Shown: one piece after another, positions 37,475 to 47,146 of the stretch
How positions within the stretch are numbered: position 1 is the stretch's first letter
Layout of the letters: every line of letters starts with the position of its first letter
Origin: Candidatus Nitrosopumilus salarius BD31
GTDB lineage: Archaea; Thermoproteota; Nitrososphaeria; Nitrososphaerales; Nitrosopumilaceae
Length of the DNA: 64,000 nt
Assembly: GCF_000242875.2 (NCBI RefSeq)
Contig: NZ_AEXL02000090.1
Location: 94,717 to 158,716, forward strand
Reading direction: 5' to 3'
Translations under genes and position numbers: made by a program
Notes under the pieces: generated by a model
The model's database searches: none
What the model was told of the DNA's origin: nothing
The model's input: the letters and a program-made list of their open reading frames with translations, nothing else

Positions 37475-38728
37475 ATGGAAGAATTATTGAGTAAAGTAAA
37501 GACTAGTTCAAAATTAGTTCAAGAAGGAAAATTATCTTATCAATGGGCTAGATCTCACATGCAGATTCTTGACAATACAATTAATCGCTTTAAAAAATCA
37601 AAACCTCTCAAAGGTGTTACTCTTGGTTTTTGTTTACACATTACAAAAGAGACCTCTGTTTTATTGATGGGAGCTAAAGAATTAGGGGCGACAGTCGCAT
37701 GCTGTGGTGGCAATCCCTTAACTACTCAGGACAATATTGCTGCATTTTTAGCATCACAAGGAATCCACGTTTATGCATGGCATGGGCAATCTGTAAAAGA
37801 ATATGATTGGTGCATTGATCAAGTACTAAAACACAAACCAACCATCTTAACTGACGATGGGGCGGATATGAACATCAAAGCTCATTTTGATAAAAGATTT
37901 AGCACTATGAAAATTTTGGGTGCAACTGAGGAAACAACTGCAGGTGTAACCAGAATTCGTGCTGTGGAGAATCAAGGAAAACTTCGTTATCCTGTAATCT
38001 TAGTTAATGAAGCATATACAAAACACATGTTTGATAATCGATATGGGACTGGTCAAAGTACCATTGACGGCTATCTCCGCGGAATGAATCTTCTCATGGC
38101 ATCAAAACGTGTTGTTGTAGTTGGATATGGTTGGGTCGGACGTGGTGTTGCCTCTAGATTCCATGGAATGGGATCCAAGGTAATTGTCACTGAAGTTGAT
38201 CCGATCAAAGCACTTGAAGCTCATATGGATGGATTTGAAGTAATGCCAATGTCACAAGCAGCAAAGATTGGTGACATGTTTGTAACATGTACTGGTATGA
38301 CCAGTGTTATTCGAAAAGAACACATCCTACAAATGAAAAATGGTGCAATTATGGGCAATGTTGGTCATTTTGATGTAGAAATTGACAGTAAATTTTTACT
38401 TAAATCATCAAAATCTGTCAAAGAAGTAAGACCAAATCTTGATGAATGTACTTTAAAGAACGGTAAAGTCGTTTATCTTATTGGGCAAGGTCGACTTGCA
38501 AACTTGGTTGCAGCAGAAGGCCATCCTCCAGAAGTAATGGCACAATCTTTCTCAAACCAAATTCTATCTGTTTTGTATATTCTTAAAAATCATAAAAAAA
38601 TGGAAAACAAAATTATCAATGTTCCTGAAGAAATCGATAAACAAGTTGCAGTCGACGCACTAAATGCAATGAATGTTAAAATCGATAAACTTACTTCTGA
38701 ACAAATAAAATATGCCAATAGCTGGTAA
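37475..38728 (+). CDS. ahcY: adenosylhomocysteinase
   Basis: 417 residues. Motifs: CCGGNPLTTQDNIAAFL, DDGADM, ATEETTAGVTR, the NAD-binding loop VVGYGWVGRGVASR near 213-226, NVGHFD, and the C-terminal HPPEVMAQSFSNQ. Hydrolyses S-adenosylhomocysteine to homocysteine and adenosine with bound NAD+ (EC 3.13.2.1), serving all SAM-dependent methylations. It is followed by metG 37 bases away, grouping methionine and SAM functions. Confidence 0.97.
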   Translation: MEELLSKVKTSSKLVQEGKLSYQWARSHMQILDNTINRFKKSKPLKGVTLGFCLHITKETSVLLMGAKELGATVACCGGNPLTTQDNIAAFLASQGIHVYAWHGQSVKEYDWCIDQVLKHKPTILTDDGADMNIKAHFDKRFSTMKILGATEETTAGVTRIRAVENQGKLRYPVILVNEAYTKHMFDNRYGTGQSTIDGYLRGMNLLMASKRVVVVGYGWVGRGVASRFHGMGSKVIVTEVDPIKALEAHMDGFEVMPMSQAAKIGDMFVTCTGMTSVIRKEHILQMKNGAIMGNVGHFDVEIDSKFLLKSSKSVKEVRPNLDECTLKNGKVVYLIGQGRLANLVAAEGHPPEVMAQSFSNQILSVLYILKNHKKMENKIINVPEEIDKQVAVDALNAMNVKIDKLTSEQIKYANSW

Positions 38729-38765
38729 ACTTCTTAACCTCAAGACCGTCATTGATTGATATCTG

Positions 38766-40421
38766 ATGAACAAAAAAGCTATCATAACAAGCGCATTGCC
38801 CTATGCAAATGGTGAAATCCATTTAGGACACGTTGCATCAACTTATCTTCCTGCTGATGTAACTACTAGATTCTTAAAACTGAACGGAGTTGAGGCTTAC
38901 TATGTTTGTGCATCCGACGATTTCGGTACGCCAATTCTAATTCAGTCTGAGAAAGAAGGTAAAACTCCTACTGAATATGTGGCTTATTGGAATAAACGTG
39001 ATTATGAAGATTTTTCTGCATTCAACATTGACTTTGATTATTTTTACAAAACTAGCTCTTCAGAAAATATTGCCTTTGTTCAAGATGTATTCAAAAAACT
39101 AAATGATTCTGGGCATATCTATGAGAAAGAAATCATTCAATTTTATTGTAATAACGATAAGAAATTTTTGCCTGATCGGTATGTAAAAGGAATTTGTCCT
39201 TATTGCAAGGCAGAAGATCAGTATTCTGATTTATGTGAAAGTTGCGGGCGTGTTCCGGATGAAATAACTGATCCTAAATGTTCTCTTTGCGGAGAGCCTC
39301 CAACAAAAGAAAAAACCACTCATTATTTTTTCAGATTAACAAATTTTGGGGATTCTTTATCAAAGTGGCTAGATGAAAATGACCATCTTCAAAAAGATGT
39401 AAAAAAATACGTTCAGAATTGGATTAAATCTGGTTTGATTGATTGGGATATTACTAGAGATATTTCCTGGGGGGTTCCTGTCCCACTATCTGGTGCAAAT
39501 GACAAAGTATTCTATGGGTGGTTTGATAACCATTTGGCATACATCTCAACTGCTTTGAAATTTCTTGCTGATAAAGGAATTGATGGTAAATCATTTTGGA
39601 ATTCTGCTGACATTTATCACTTTATTGGAAAGGATATTGTATATCATCATTATCTTTTCTTGCCTGCAATGCGATTAGGTATTAACAGTGAATACAAACT
39701 ACCTGATTACATTCCAACCAGAGGACATCTGACACTACAAGGAAAGAAGATCTCCAAAAGCAGAAATTGGTACATTGGACTAAAGCAATTCTTAGAATAC
39801 TATCCTGCAGATTACCTTAGATTTTACCTAGTATCTATCAATCCTTATTCTCAAGATGATTTGAATTTTGATTGGGATGATTTTGCTACACGAATTAATT
39901 CTGAACTAATTGGAAATCTTGGAAACTTTGTTAATCGAGCTCTTGGTTTTACTAAAAAATCATTTGACGGTAAAGTTCCAGAAACCACGTCTTTTGATGA
40001 GAAAGATTTAGAGGCAGAGGGAAAAATTAAAAATCTCTCAAATGAAGTTGGCTCTCTTTTAGAGCAGAATCATCTTGACCGAGCTTTGAAGAAAATTATG
40101 GAGTTTTCGTCATTCTTTAACCAATATTTTCAGCACAAAGAACCATGGAAACTGAGTCCTGGCACCACAAATTGTGTTTTCCTTTCAGTCAATGCTGCAA
40201 GAAGCATGGCAATTACCCTGTTCCCATTTTTGCCTGAATCTTCTCAAAAAATTTGGATCCAGTTGGGTTTGGATGGCAATGTAAAAGATTCATCTTGGAG
40301 TGGTGCCTCTGAATTGAAAATCTTATCCGGTCATGTTTTGGGTGATTCTTTCCCACTATTTACAAAAGTTGAAATCACTGATATTGAAAAACACAAAAAG
40401 AACTTGGGTCCTTCTAAGTAG
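38766..40421 (+). CDS. metG: methionine--tRNA ligase
   Basis: 551 residues. Class I motif HLGH (19-22), two zinc knuckles (CPYC ... CESC and CSLCGEPPTKE near 140-185), KISKSRN as the KMSKS motif, and the anticodon-binding helical domain. It lacks the C-terminal EMAP/Trbp111-like OB domain found in many MetRS. Charges tRNA-Met (EC 6.1.1.10). Its stop is two bases before the next gene. Confidence 0.97.
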   Translation: MNKKAIITSALPYANGEIHLGHVASTYLPADVTTRFLKLNGVEAYYVCASDDFGTPILIQSEKEGKTPTEYVAYWNKRDYEDFSAFNIDFDYFYKTSSSENIAFVQDVFKKLNDSGHIYEKEIIQFYCNNDKKFLPDRYVKGICPYCKAEDQYSDLCESCGRVPDEITDPKCSLCGEPPTKEKTTHYFFRLTNFGDSLSKWLDENDHLQKDVKKYVQNWIKSGLIDWDITRDISWGVPVPLSGANDKVFYGWFDNHLAYISTALKFLADKGIDGKSFWNSADIYHFIGKDIVYHHYLFLPAMRLGINSEYKLPDYIPTRGHLTLQGKKISKSRNWYIGLKQFLEYYPADYLRFYLVSINPYSQDDLNFDWDDFATRINSELIGNLGNFVNRALGFTKKSFDGKVPETTSFDEKDLEAEGKIKNLSNEVGSLLEQNHLDRALKKIMEFSSFFNQYFQHKEPWKLSPGTTNCVFLSVNAARSMAITLFPFLPESSQKIWIQLGLDGNVKDSSWSGASELKILSGHVLGDSFPLFTKVEITDIEKHKKNLGPSK

Positions 40422-40423
40422 AA

Positions 40424-41176
40424 ATGAAATCAATCCCACGAATTTCAACTAGGGGGTACTATGATCTTACTACTGGTAAAACCTTAAAATCAAACTCTTA
40501 TTATCTATATCCAAAAAAAGATTTCAAAAATTTGTTTGGAACAAAAGAACTCACAATAATGATACATGGATTACGAAATAATAACGCAGGAGCTATGGCC
40601 AAAGTTTCACTTGCAAAAAATCGACTTCGAAAATTGGGATACCTTTACCCTGTAATTGGATTTAGTTATGACTCCAATACTACTGGTGCACATTTAATTA
40701 AACATGCAAAACGCTCACTTGCAGCTGGGCAAATAATTGCAAAGAAAAATGGAAGACATCTTGGAAAATTCATAGAGGATTTTAAATTAGTTAGTCCCAA
40801 AACTAAGATTAGACTACTGGGACATTCTTTAGGTTCCCAAGTAATTTTGAGTACTCTGGAATATCTTGCAAAAAAGAAAAAGAATTGTGGAATTGTTGAC
40901 AGTGCATACCTTTTTGGTGCATCCATCACCCAAGATATCCCTTCTTCAAAAAAATATGGAAAAATAATTCAAAATGTTCTTGATAAAAAAATTGTAAACT
41001 ATTATGCTCCAACTGATGAGGTGTTGTCTTGGGCTAATAATGAAAAATATGTAAAAGGGCCTCTTGGTCTTAATGGCGCAATTGGAAAACCTGTTTCAAA
41101 ATATCGGCAAAAACTAGTCAAGCCAAAAAATCATCGATTTGCAAGTTATGCTGCGGTTTTAAACTCATTTTCATAG
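40424..41176 (+). CDS. alpha/beta hydrolase (DUF726-like)
   Basis: 250 residues: MIHGLRNNNAGAMAK oxyanion region, nucleophile elbow LLGHSLGSQV, DEVLSWA as acid region and a C-terminal HRFASYAAVL with His. The elbow GHSLG and the surrounding VDSAYLFGASITQDIPSS resemble DUF726/lipase-type serine hydrolases acting on lipids or membranes. It is only two bases after metG, so it is co-transcribed. Substrate unknown. Confidence 0.75.
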   Translation: MKSIPRISTRGYYDLTTGKTLKSNSYYLYPKKDFKNLFGTKELTIMIHGLRNNNAGAMAKVSLAKNRLRKLGYLYPVIGFSYDSNTTGAHLIKHAKRSLAAGQIIAKKNGRHLGKFIEDFKLVSPKTKIRLLGHSLGSQVILSTLEYLAKKKKNCGIVDSAYLFGASITQDIPSSKKYGKIIQNVLDKKIVNYYAPTDEVLSWANNEKYVKGPLGLNGAIGKPVSKYRQKLVKPKNHRFASYAAVLNSFS

Positions 41177-41248
41177 ATTTGTTGACCCTTGATGTGTAGT
41201 ATGATTTATCCGTCAATCTTTAATATCAAATTAAGTTCATACTTTATT

Positions 41249-41359
41249 ATGACGTCTAGACTGTCTGATCATTCAAATGGAAAAGCTATATTGTATCACC
41301 TTCATATTTTAGATGATTCTGCAGAGATTTTTGAAGATCTTTCTGAATATCCTTGCTAG
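41249..41359 (+). CDS. possible 36-aa peptide
   Basis: ATG frame MTSRLSDHSNGKAILYHLHI with an acidic end, in the 240-base gap before the EF-Tu-like gene. TAATATCAAATTA lies about 25 bases upstream and could be a promoter. No domain; weak. Confidence 0.3.
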   Translation: MTSRLSDHSNGKAILYHLHILDDSAEIFEDLSEYPC

Positions 41360-41415
41360 ACTCAATAAGAAATTTTTGAAAATAACTTCATAAGAACGGG
41401 GTTTTACTTCAAATC

Positions 41416-42336
41416 ATGGTCAAGTCTGTAAATTTTGTAGTCTTAGGTAAACAGGATCTTGCATCGGAATTTGGAAAAAAAGGAACAGTGACTGATCTTT
41501 CTCTTTATGATCGAAAAGAATCTGATATTATCAAAACATGGGTTACCCCAAACGGGTTTCCAGATAAAATTCAACCATTGTTTCAAGCAATCAATTTGGC
41601 AGAATATGTCATATTTTACGTAGATAAATTAGATAAATTCACCGGAGAACAAATTATAGCACTTGATTCACTGAAAAAGGAAAAGGGAATACTTTCTCAC
41701 ACCTTTGATGTTGATGAGTCAAAATTGGATTTGATGATCAAAGGAACCGTTGTTGAGAAATACATCAAAGTTGATCCTGATAAAATCAAAGAAGAGATGA
41801 ATAAACTTGAACCATTGATAAACAATGACTCCTCAGAAATGATAATTGATCATTGCTTTGATGTCAAGGGAGTTGGTACTGTAATCTTAGGTAAGGTTAC
41901 AAATGGAAAAATCAAACAATATGACAATTTGAAATTATATCCTGCAGGAATTGATATCCTGATTAAATCTATTCAAATGCATGATGATCCTGTTGAAGAA
42001 TCTATATGTCCAGCACGAGTTGGACTTGCAGTTAAAGGTGTCAAACCAGATGAAGTTGGACGTGGTGATGTCATTGCAAAAGAAGGTGCAGTTGATGTGA
42101 AGACCGAAGTTGAACTTGATTTCCAAAAAAACCCTTTCTACAAAAGTGACATTGCCGAAAATCAGGGCTGTCTTGTAAATATTGGACTGCAGGTTAAAGC
42201 TGCAACATTTTCATCCATATCTCCTCTAAAACTAACATTTGAAAAATCAGTTGTATGCAAAAAAGGACAAATCGCTGTGGTTTTAAAACCTGAATCAACA
42301 ACTATCCGGATTTTAGGAAGCGGTTCAATCAAATAG
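41416..42336 (+). CDS. EF-Tu/SelB-related protein with degenerate GTPase domain
   Basis: 306 residues. The N-terminal third matches a translational GTPase in outline but the P-loop is lost (VLGKQDLASEFGKKGTV in place of GHVDHGK; no DxxG, no NKxD). Domain 2 is well kept (about 140-225: HCFDVKGVGTVILGKVTNGK, LYPAGIDILIKSIQMHDDPV, ICPARVGLAVKGV) as is domain 3. It cannot bind GTP in the usual way. Such archaeal EF-Tu-like proteins have unknown roles, perhaps in translation. It lies just before nadM. Confidence 0.8.
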   Translation: MVKSVNFVVLGKQDLASEFGKKGTVTDLSLYDRKESDIIKTWVTPNGFPDKIQPLFQAINLAEYVIFYVDKLDKFTGEQIIALDSLKKEKGILSHTFDVDESKLDLMIKGTVVEKYIKVDPDKIKEEMNKLEPLINNDSSEMIIDHCFDVKGVGTVILGKVTNGKIKQYDNLKLYPAGIDILIKSIQMHDDPVEESICPARVGLAVKGVKPDEVGRGDVIAKEGAVDVKTEVELDFQKNPFYKSDIAENQGCLVNIGLQVKAATFSSISPLKLTFEKSVVCKKGQIAVVLKPESTTIRILGSGSIK

Positions 42337-42370
42337 ACTAATTTAATAAAATCAAAACTTTCTATTCTTC

Positions 42371-42901
42371 ATGCGCGGTTTAATGATGGGTAGATTTCAG
42401 CCTTTTCATTTGGGTCATTTGAAACTAGCAGAACAAATTCTTAAAGAATGTGATGAAGTCATAATTGCCATTACTAGTTCTCAATTTAATTATCTTGAAA
42501 AAGATCCTTTCACTGCTGGCGAACGAATTGAAATGATTCACAATTCTCTAAAAGACATTTCTATTGATATGAGTAAGATCTTTGTCGTGTCTCTTGAAAA
42601 TCAATTCAATGTTGCAACTTGGGCGTCTTATCTAAAGTCTGCATTACCGCATTTTGATAAAGTTTACAGTGGAAATGATTACGTATCCATGTTGTTGAGC
42701 GATTCTGGCATCCATGTTGTCAAACCTGTCTTTTTAGACAGAACCAAATTCAATGCAACAAAAATCCGAAATATGATAATTCTAAATGAGAATTGGAAAG
42801 ATTTTGTTCCAAATGCTGTTTATGAATTACTTATCAAAATAAATGCTAAAAATAGACTCACAGTAATATCTAAAACTGATACAAAGCCGACTGAACATTG
42901 A
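42371..42901 (+). CDS. nadM: nicotinamide-nucleotide adenylyltransferase
   Basis: 176 residues, archaeal NMNAT: GRFQPFHLGHLKLAEQIL with HLGH (13-16), FTAGERIEMIHNSL, YSGNDYVSMLL and FNATKIRNMII (the ISSTxxR-like motif). Makes NAD+ or deamido-NAD+ from NMN/NaMN (EC 2.7.7.1). Its TGA overlaps the ATG of the next small gene (TGATG). Confidence 0.95.
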   Translation: MRGLMMGRFQPFHLGHLKLAEQILKECDEVIIAITSSQFNYLEKDPFTAGERIEMIHNSLKDISIDMSKIFVVSLENQFNVATWASYLKSALPHFDKVYSGNDYVSMLLSDSGIHVVKPVFLDRTKFNATKIRNMIILNENWKDFVPNAVYELLIKINAKNRLTVISKTDTKPTEH

Positions 42902-43020
42902 TGGAACCTGTACGCTCTTGTCCTATTTGCCCAAAATGTGGCTCAAAGAGATTTACTAGATTGCCTGGTGAGAATGTCACTGTGCAGTGCCGTTCTTGCA
43001 ATAAAATAATTGAAATTTAA
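42901..43020 (+). CDS. 39-aa zinc-ribbon microprotein
   Basis: Starts inside the nadM stop (TGATG). Product begins MEPVRSCPICPKCGSKRFTR and ends QCRSCNKIIEI. CPxC-PKCG and CRSC pairs give a complete ribbon (CxxCxxC ... CxxC). Presumably translated by coupling with nadM. Likely nucleic acid-binding or a small scaffold; function unknown. Confidence 0.78.
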   Translation: MEPVRSCPICPKCGSKRFTRLPGENVTVQCRSCNKIIEI

Positions 43021-43058
43021 ATTTCATAGTTAATATTTGCAGTATTTGTGCCAAAGTC

Positions 43059-44057
43059 ATGGCAAAAACATGGAAAGATAACGAAATCAGTCTTGACCCA
43101 ATTAAGGATCAAACAATTGCTGTAATTGGTTATGGAATCCAAGGTGACGCACAGGCCAACAACATGAAAGACTCTGGTCTTAATGTGATAATTGGTCTTA
43201 AAGAAGGCGGTAACAGCTGGAAAAAGGCTGAAGCTGACGGTCACAAAGTAATGTCTGTTGCAGATGCAACAAAACAGGCAGACATTGTTCACATATTGAT
43301 TCCAGATATGATTCAAGGTCAAGTATACAAAGATGAAATCGGACCAAATCTTTCTGAAGGAAAAGCATTGTCATTTTCTCATGCAGCTGCAATCTATTGG
43401 AAATGGATTGAAGCCCCAAACAATGTTGATCTAATTATGATTGCACCAAAAGGACCTGGCTCCAAAGTCCGAGAAACATATCTTGACAATTTTGGAACTC
43501 CTGCAATCGTTGCAGTTGAACAAGACTTTACAGGAAAAGCTTGGGATAGAACATTGGGAATTGCAAAAGCAATAGGTAGTGCTAGAGCTGGATTGATCAA
43601 AACTGCTTTCAAAGAAGAAGTAGAAACTGATTGGTTTGGCGAACAAGCTGACCTTTGTGGTGGCGCAGCATCTATGGTTACAAATGCATTTGAAACTCTA
43701 GTTGAGGCAGGATACCAACCAGAAATTGCATACTTTGAAGTTTTACATGAACTCAAACTCATTGTAGATATGATTCAGAGATATGGAATTAATGGAATGT
43801 GGAGACGCGTCAGCGAAACTGCTAGATATGGTGGTTTGACACGTGGACCAATGGTAATGGATTCTACAAACAAAGAGAACATGAAAAAAGTTCTAACCAT
43901 GATTCAAGATGGTACGTTCAACAGTGAATGGATTTCTGAATATCAAAAAAATGGTAAAGATGCATTTGACAAATACATGAAAGAATATGACGCACACCAA
44001 ATTGAAAAAGTTGGTAAAGAAATGCGTAAAATGATGTGGCCTGATTCCACAGAATAA
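43059..44057 (+). CDS. ilvC: ketol-acid reductoisomerase
   Basis: 332 residues, class I (short) form. NADP(H) motif GYGIQGDAQANN, PDMIQGQVY, MIAPKGPGSKVRE, and the two metal sites with TDWFGEQADLCGG and the C-terminal knotted domain ETLVEAGYQPEIAYFEVLHE. Second step of valine/isoleucine biosynthesis (EC 1.1.1.86). The coding sequence uses more frequent codons than its neighbours, consistent with high expression. Confidence 0.98.
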   Translation: MAKTWKDNEISLDPIKDQTIAVIGYGIQGDAQANNMKDSGLNVIIGLKEGGNSWKKAEADGHKVMSVADATKQADIVHILIPDMIQGQVYKDEIGPNLSEGKALSFSHAAAIYWKWIEAPNNVDLIMIAPKGPGSKVRETYLDNFGTPAIVAVEQDFTGKAWDRTLGIAKAIGSARAGLIKTAFKEEVETDWFGEQADLCGGAASMVTNAFETLVEAGYQPEIAYFEVLHELKLIVDMIQRYGINGMWRRVSETARYGGLTRGPMVMDSTNKENMKKVLTMIQDGTFNSEWISEYQKNGKDAFDKYMKEYDAHQIEKVGKEMRKMMWPDSTE

Positions 44058-44066
44058 TCTTTTTTC

Positions 44067-44489
44067 TTATATTTTTCTTAATTTAGAAACACCAGTAGTG
44101 ATATGTTCAATAATTGTTGGTAATGATGTGCCTGGTCCAAATACATGATCTACTCCTGCTTTGATCAAATCTTTATGGTCTATTTCTGGAATCACTCCTC
44201 CACCCACAATAAGCACATCCTTAATCCCTTTCTTTTTTAGAGCTTTTACAACCCTTGGGAATAGTGTCCCATGTGCTCCGTTTAGTAAACTCATTGCAAC
44301 AGCATCAACATCTTCATCTTCAGCAATCTGTGCAATTCTATCTGGAGTTGCAAACAATCCCGAATAGATGACTTCCATCCCTGCATCTCTGAATGCTCTA
44401 CAAAGTACAAGGGCACCTCTATCATGACCATCAAGACCTAACTTGGCAACTAATATTTTGATACTTCTCGATGCCGTTTTTTGCTTCAT
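44067..44489 (-). CDS. mcmB: methylmalonyl-CoA mutase, small (B12-binding) subunit
   Basis: 140 residues equal to the C-terminal cobalamin domain: KILVAKLGLDGHDRGALVL with DGHDRG and cobalt ligand His22, MSLLNGAH and VGGGVIP. The large subunit is encoded separately at 51227, seven kilobases away on the other strand. Together they isomerise methylmalonyl-CoA to succinyl-CoA (EC 5.4.99.2) in the 3-hydroxypropionate/4-hydroxybutyrate cycle. Confidence 0.95.
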   Translation of the reverse strand: MKQKTASRSIKILVAKLGLDGHDRGALVLCRAFRDAGMEVIYSGLFATPDRIAQIAEDEDVDAVAMSLLNGAHGTLFPRVVKALKKKGIKDVLIVGGGVIPEIDHKDLIKAGVDHVFGPGTSLPTIIEHITTGVSKLRKI

Positions 44490-44560
44490 AATTATAGATG
44501 GCTTTGGGATATTTTAAAAGGTTTATTTGATTTCTTCTCATACCTATCTCTTCAAATATA

Positions 44561-44854
44561 TTGATTCATCCATCAGGTATAGAAGTAGATTTGACTGAAG
44601 ACATATGTGATTTTTGTAAGGGTGTAGGTTCTTCTGGTTCAAACATCTGTGTTTATTGTAATGGGACCGGTGAGTGGAACCAAGCTGCACAAGCATACGT
44701 AAAAAATCATATCTGTCAATGTATTGTGCTTGATAGAAAATTCTGCCCAGTTTGTAACAAAGCATGTCACCATGACACTACGCTAAATCCAAAACAAAAG
44801 ATTGATCCTGGTTATGGGGGTATGTCTTCACGAGAAATTTCAGTCATTGCATAA
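44561..44854 (+). CDS. DnaJ-type cysteine-rich zinc finger protein
   Basis: 97 residues, TTG start. CDFCKGVGSSG and CVYCNGTGEW are two DnaJ-like CxxCxGxG units, followed by HICQC and CPVCNKACH. There is no J domain or peptide-binding domain. It may be a small chaperone-type or thiol/zinc protein; the family is common in Nitrososphaerota and uncharacterised. Divergent from the mutase subunit. Confidence 0.75.
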   Translation: MIHPSGIEVDLTEDICDFCKGVGSSGSNICVYCNGTGEWNQAAQAYVKNHICQCIVLDRKFCPVCNKACHHDTTLNPKQKIDPGYGGMSSREISVIA

Positions 44855-44997
44855 AGCACAAAATCTTTGTTGTTTTTTGCGAAAATACTCACCCTTCATA
44901 TACATGAGAAAGTAATTCTAGTTATGTCAAAATACAGAAAAAATTGTGACGTTTTGGAAATTTCAATTAATAGGATAATTATCTAGGGAAAACTATC

Positions 44998-45912
44998 ATG
45001 GATTCTTTTAATCAAAACTCAAATTGTTTGCGTTGTGGAAAAAACTCCATTCTTGTTGATGAAGTAACCGGTGAGCAATTTTGTGGCAAGTGTGGTTATG
45101 TAATTACTGAAAAATCACAAGAATCTGGACCTGAATGGAGATCATTTCAAAAAGACGGTGGAGCAGATCCTGCAAGAACTGGCGCACCCTCATCTCTAAT
45201 GATACATGACATGGGATTATCCACTGTGATCAATCCTCTAAACAAAGATGCTTCAGGAAAACCTCTTTCAACATCAATGAAGAGTACAATTGAGAGACTT
45301 AGAACCTGGGATAGTAGAAGTCAAGTACATGCACCTGTTGATAGAAATCTGAGACAAGCACTTAGTGATTTAAATAAATTAAAAGACAAAGTATCTGTTC
45401 CTGCAAATGTGTTGGAAAAAGCAGCTTACATTTATCGAAAAGCATTGGAGAAAAAATTAGTTCGTGGTAGATCTATTTCTGCAATGATTGCTGCTTCTCT
45501 ATATGCCGCATGTCGAGACACTGAAACTCCTAGAACTTTAAAAGATGTTTCTGATGCTGCTAATGTTAAACGAAAAGACATTGCACGATGCTATCGATTA
45601 CTACATCATGAATTAGAATTAAAAATGCCTGTGGTCGATTCAATTCAATGTATTGCAAGAATTTCTAGCAAACTTGAGATTTCTGAGAAAACAAAAAGAT
45701 ATGCAGTTAAGGTGCTCAAAGATGCACAAGAGCGTAAAGAGTCAGCTGGGAAGGATCCTATGGGATTGGCTGCAACTGCTTTGTATTTATCTTGTGTGAA
45801 AAACGGTGTATCTATCACACAACGAGATCTTGCTGAGGCTGCAGGTGTTACAGAAGTTACAATAAGAAACAGGTACAAGGGATTGAAAGCAGAACAGCCT
45901 CCAAATTTGTAA
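44998..45912 (+). CDS. transcription initiation factor TFB (copy 3)
   Basis: 304 residues. Intact ribbon CLRCG ... CGKCG, EWRSFQKDGGADPARTGAP linker, two cyclin repeats (GRSISAMIAASLYAACR, DPMGLAATALYLSCV) and HTH end AAGVTEVTIRNRYKGL. Close to copy 1 in the linker and repeats, so a recent paralogue. It differs from copy 2, which has the altered ribbon. TFB expansion probably allows promoter-class-specific transcription. Confidence 0.95.
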   Translation: MDSFNQNSNCLRCGKNSILVDEVTGEQFCGKCGYVITEKSQESGPEWRSFQKDGGADPARTGAPSSLMIHDMGLSTVINPLNKDASGKPLSTSMKSTIERLRTWDSRSQVHAPVDRNLRQALSDLNKLKDKVSVPANVLEKAAYIYRKALEKKLVRGRSISAMIAASLYAACRDTETPRTLKDVSDAANVKRKDIARCYRLLHHELELKMPVVDSIQCIARISSKLEISEKTKRYAVKVLKDAQERKESAGKDPMGLAATALYLSCVKNGVSITQRDLAEAAGVTEVTIRNRYKGLKAEQPPNL

Positions 45913-46066
45913 CTCTACTGTTTAATTTTCTAACTATGTGTTAAATTATTTTTTATTTGTTTGATTTTTTTTAAAATTGTTGCTACTTGAAACTGATCTA
46001 TGGTTGTCTTGCACAGCACACAAGAGCATACTGCTCAGTTATATCGAAAAAACACGTATAGAAAGT

Positions 46067-46396
46067 ATGCAAATCTTAAACCAACTAAAAATTGAAGAAC
46101 CAGAAAGGAAAGAATCTTTTCTTGAAGTACTTTCTGATAAATACTGTCGCTCTATTTTAGAGGCAATTATGAACACGCCAAAATCTGCAATTGAAATCTC
46201 TCGTGACAAATCCATTCCTCTGAGCACAGTGTATAGAAGAATTCAACTGCTTCATGATTCAAAAATGATTCAAACTTCTGGTGTTATTACTGAAGAAGGT
46301 AAGAGACTCTTTTTGTATAAAAGCAAAATCAAAGAAGTCAATACAAGTTTTCGCGATGGCAAAATTGATGTGAATATAGTTTTTAACAAAAACTAA
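46067..46396 (+). CDS. ArsR-like winged-helix regulator
   Basis: About 109 residues from ATG 46067 (MQILNQLKIEEPERKESFLE); a TTG frame upstream extends to 45977 but adds no recognised sequence. HTH: LSDKYCRSILEAIMNTPKSA IEISRDKSIPLSTVYRRI, then a wing. A typical thaumarchaeal one-component regulator without sensor domain. Target unknown; it lies beside TFB copy 3. Confidence 0.8.
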   Translation: MQILNQLKIEEPERKESFLEVLSDKYCRSILEAIMNTPKSAIEISRDKSIPLSTVYRRIQLLHDSKMIQTSGVITEEGKRLFLYKSKIKEVNTSFRDGKIDVNIVFNKN

Positions 46397-46404
46397 TTTT
46401 GTTT

Positions 46405-46992
46405 TTAATATCTGTGTTCGCTAAAATCTCCACCTAATGCAATAGTTGCAATAACTGTGGATTCTGTTGTTTGACACTTCATTTTAGATTCTGGCAAGAA
46501 TTCCTTGAAAATTTCTTGGAGTAACTGCTCTGTAAATATTGACCAGTTGCCACCCAATTCATGTTGAATAATGAAATGATGTAAATCTCCTTCTGTTCTG
46601 TGGTCTGATTTCATTCCTGATGCCCGCATATAATCTTCGAGTGTTTCAATACATCTTTTCAAATCATAATCTCCTTTGATAAATAATACTGTATCTTTAA
46701 TCACTGGTTTTATCACATTGATTATTTCATTAATTTCTGAGGCTGTCATCTCTACTCCTAATACGTCTAGAATTTTTTTTGGTACTGGAATCATTCCAAT
46801 TTTGGCTGCATATCTGTCCCACTCGATATATTTCTCTAAAATCTGTCTTGCCATTACATTATGCGATATGTTATGATTCATAGCTTCAGCTTCTATCTCT
46901 TCTACTAATTTTATGGGCAAACGATATGTTACACTGCGTGTCTTTTCCTTCTTTAGTGGATGTTGCTGACGCTTTACAGTACTTGAATCCAA
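46405..46992 (-). CDS. ribbon-helix-helix-type protein with conserved C-terminal domain
   Basis: 195 residues, TTG start. Residues 15-55 (KTRSVTYRLPIKLVEEIEAE, NISHNVMARQILEKYIEW) read as a ribbon-helix-helix DNA-binding unit. The remaining part (about 60-195) has an alpha/beta pattern with DHRTEGDLHHFIIQHELGGN WS, possibly ligand sensing or dimerisation. Convergent with the ArsR-like regulator, eight bases apart. Function unknown. Confidence 0.7.
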   Translation of the reverse strand: MDSSTVKRQQHPLKKEKTRSVTYRLPIKLVEEIEAEAMNHNISHNVMARQILEKYIEWDRYAAKIGMIPVPKKILDVLGVEMTASEINEIINVIKPVIKDTVLFIKGDYDLKRCIETLEDYMRASGMKSDHRTEGDLHHFIIQHELGGNWSIFTEQLLQEIFKEFLPESKMKCQTTESTVIATIALGGDFSEHRY

Positions 46993-47146
46993 TTACAAAT
47001 TACCAAATGTGGGACTATTATAAAGATAATTTTTCGGTGATTATTTGTTCTCAAATTTGATAATCGTAAATATTTTTAAAATATTTTCCTTGTTTGTTCT
47101 TATGAGGGAATAAATTTGAAAATATCTGGGTTTATTCATTTGAGAA

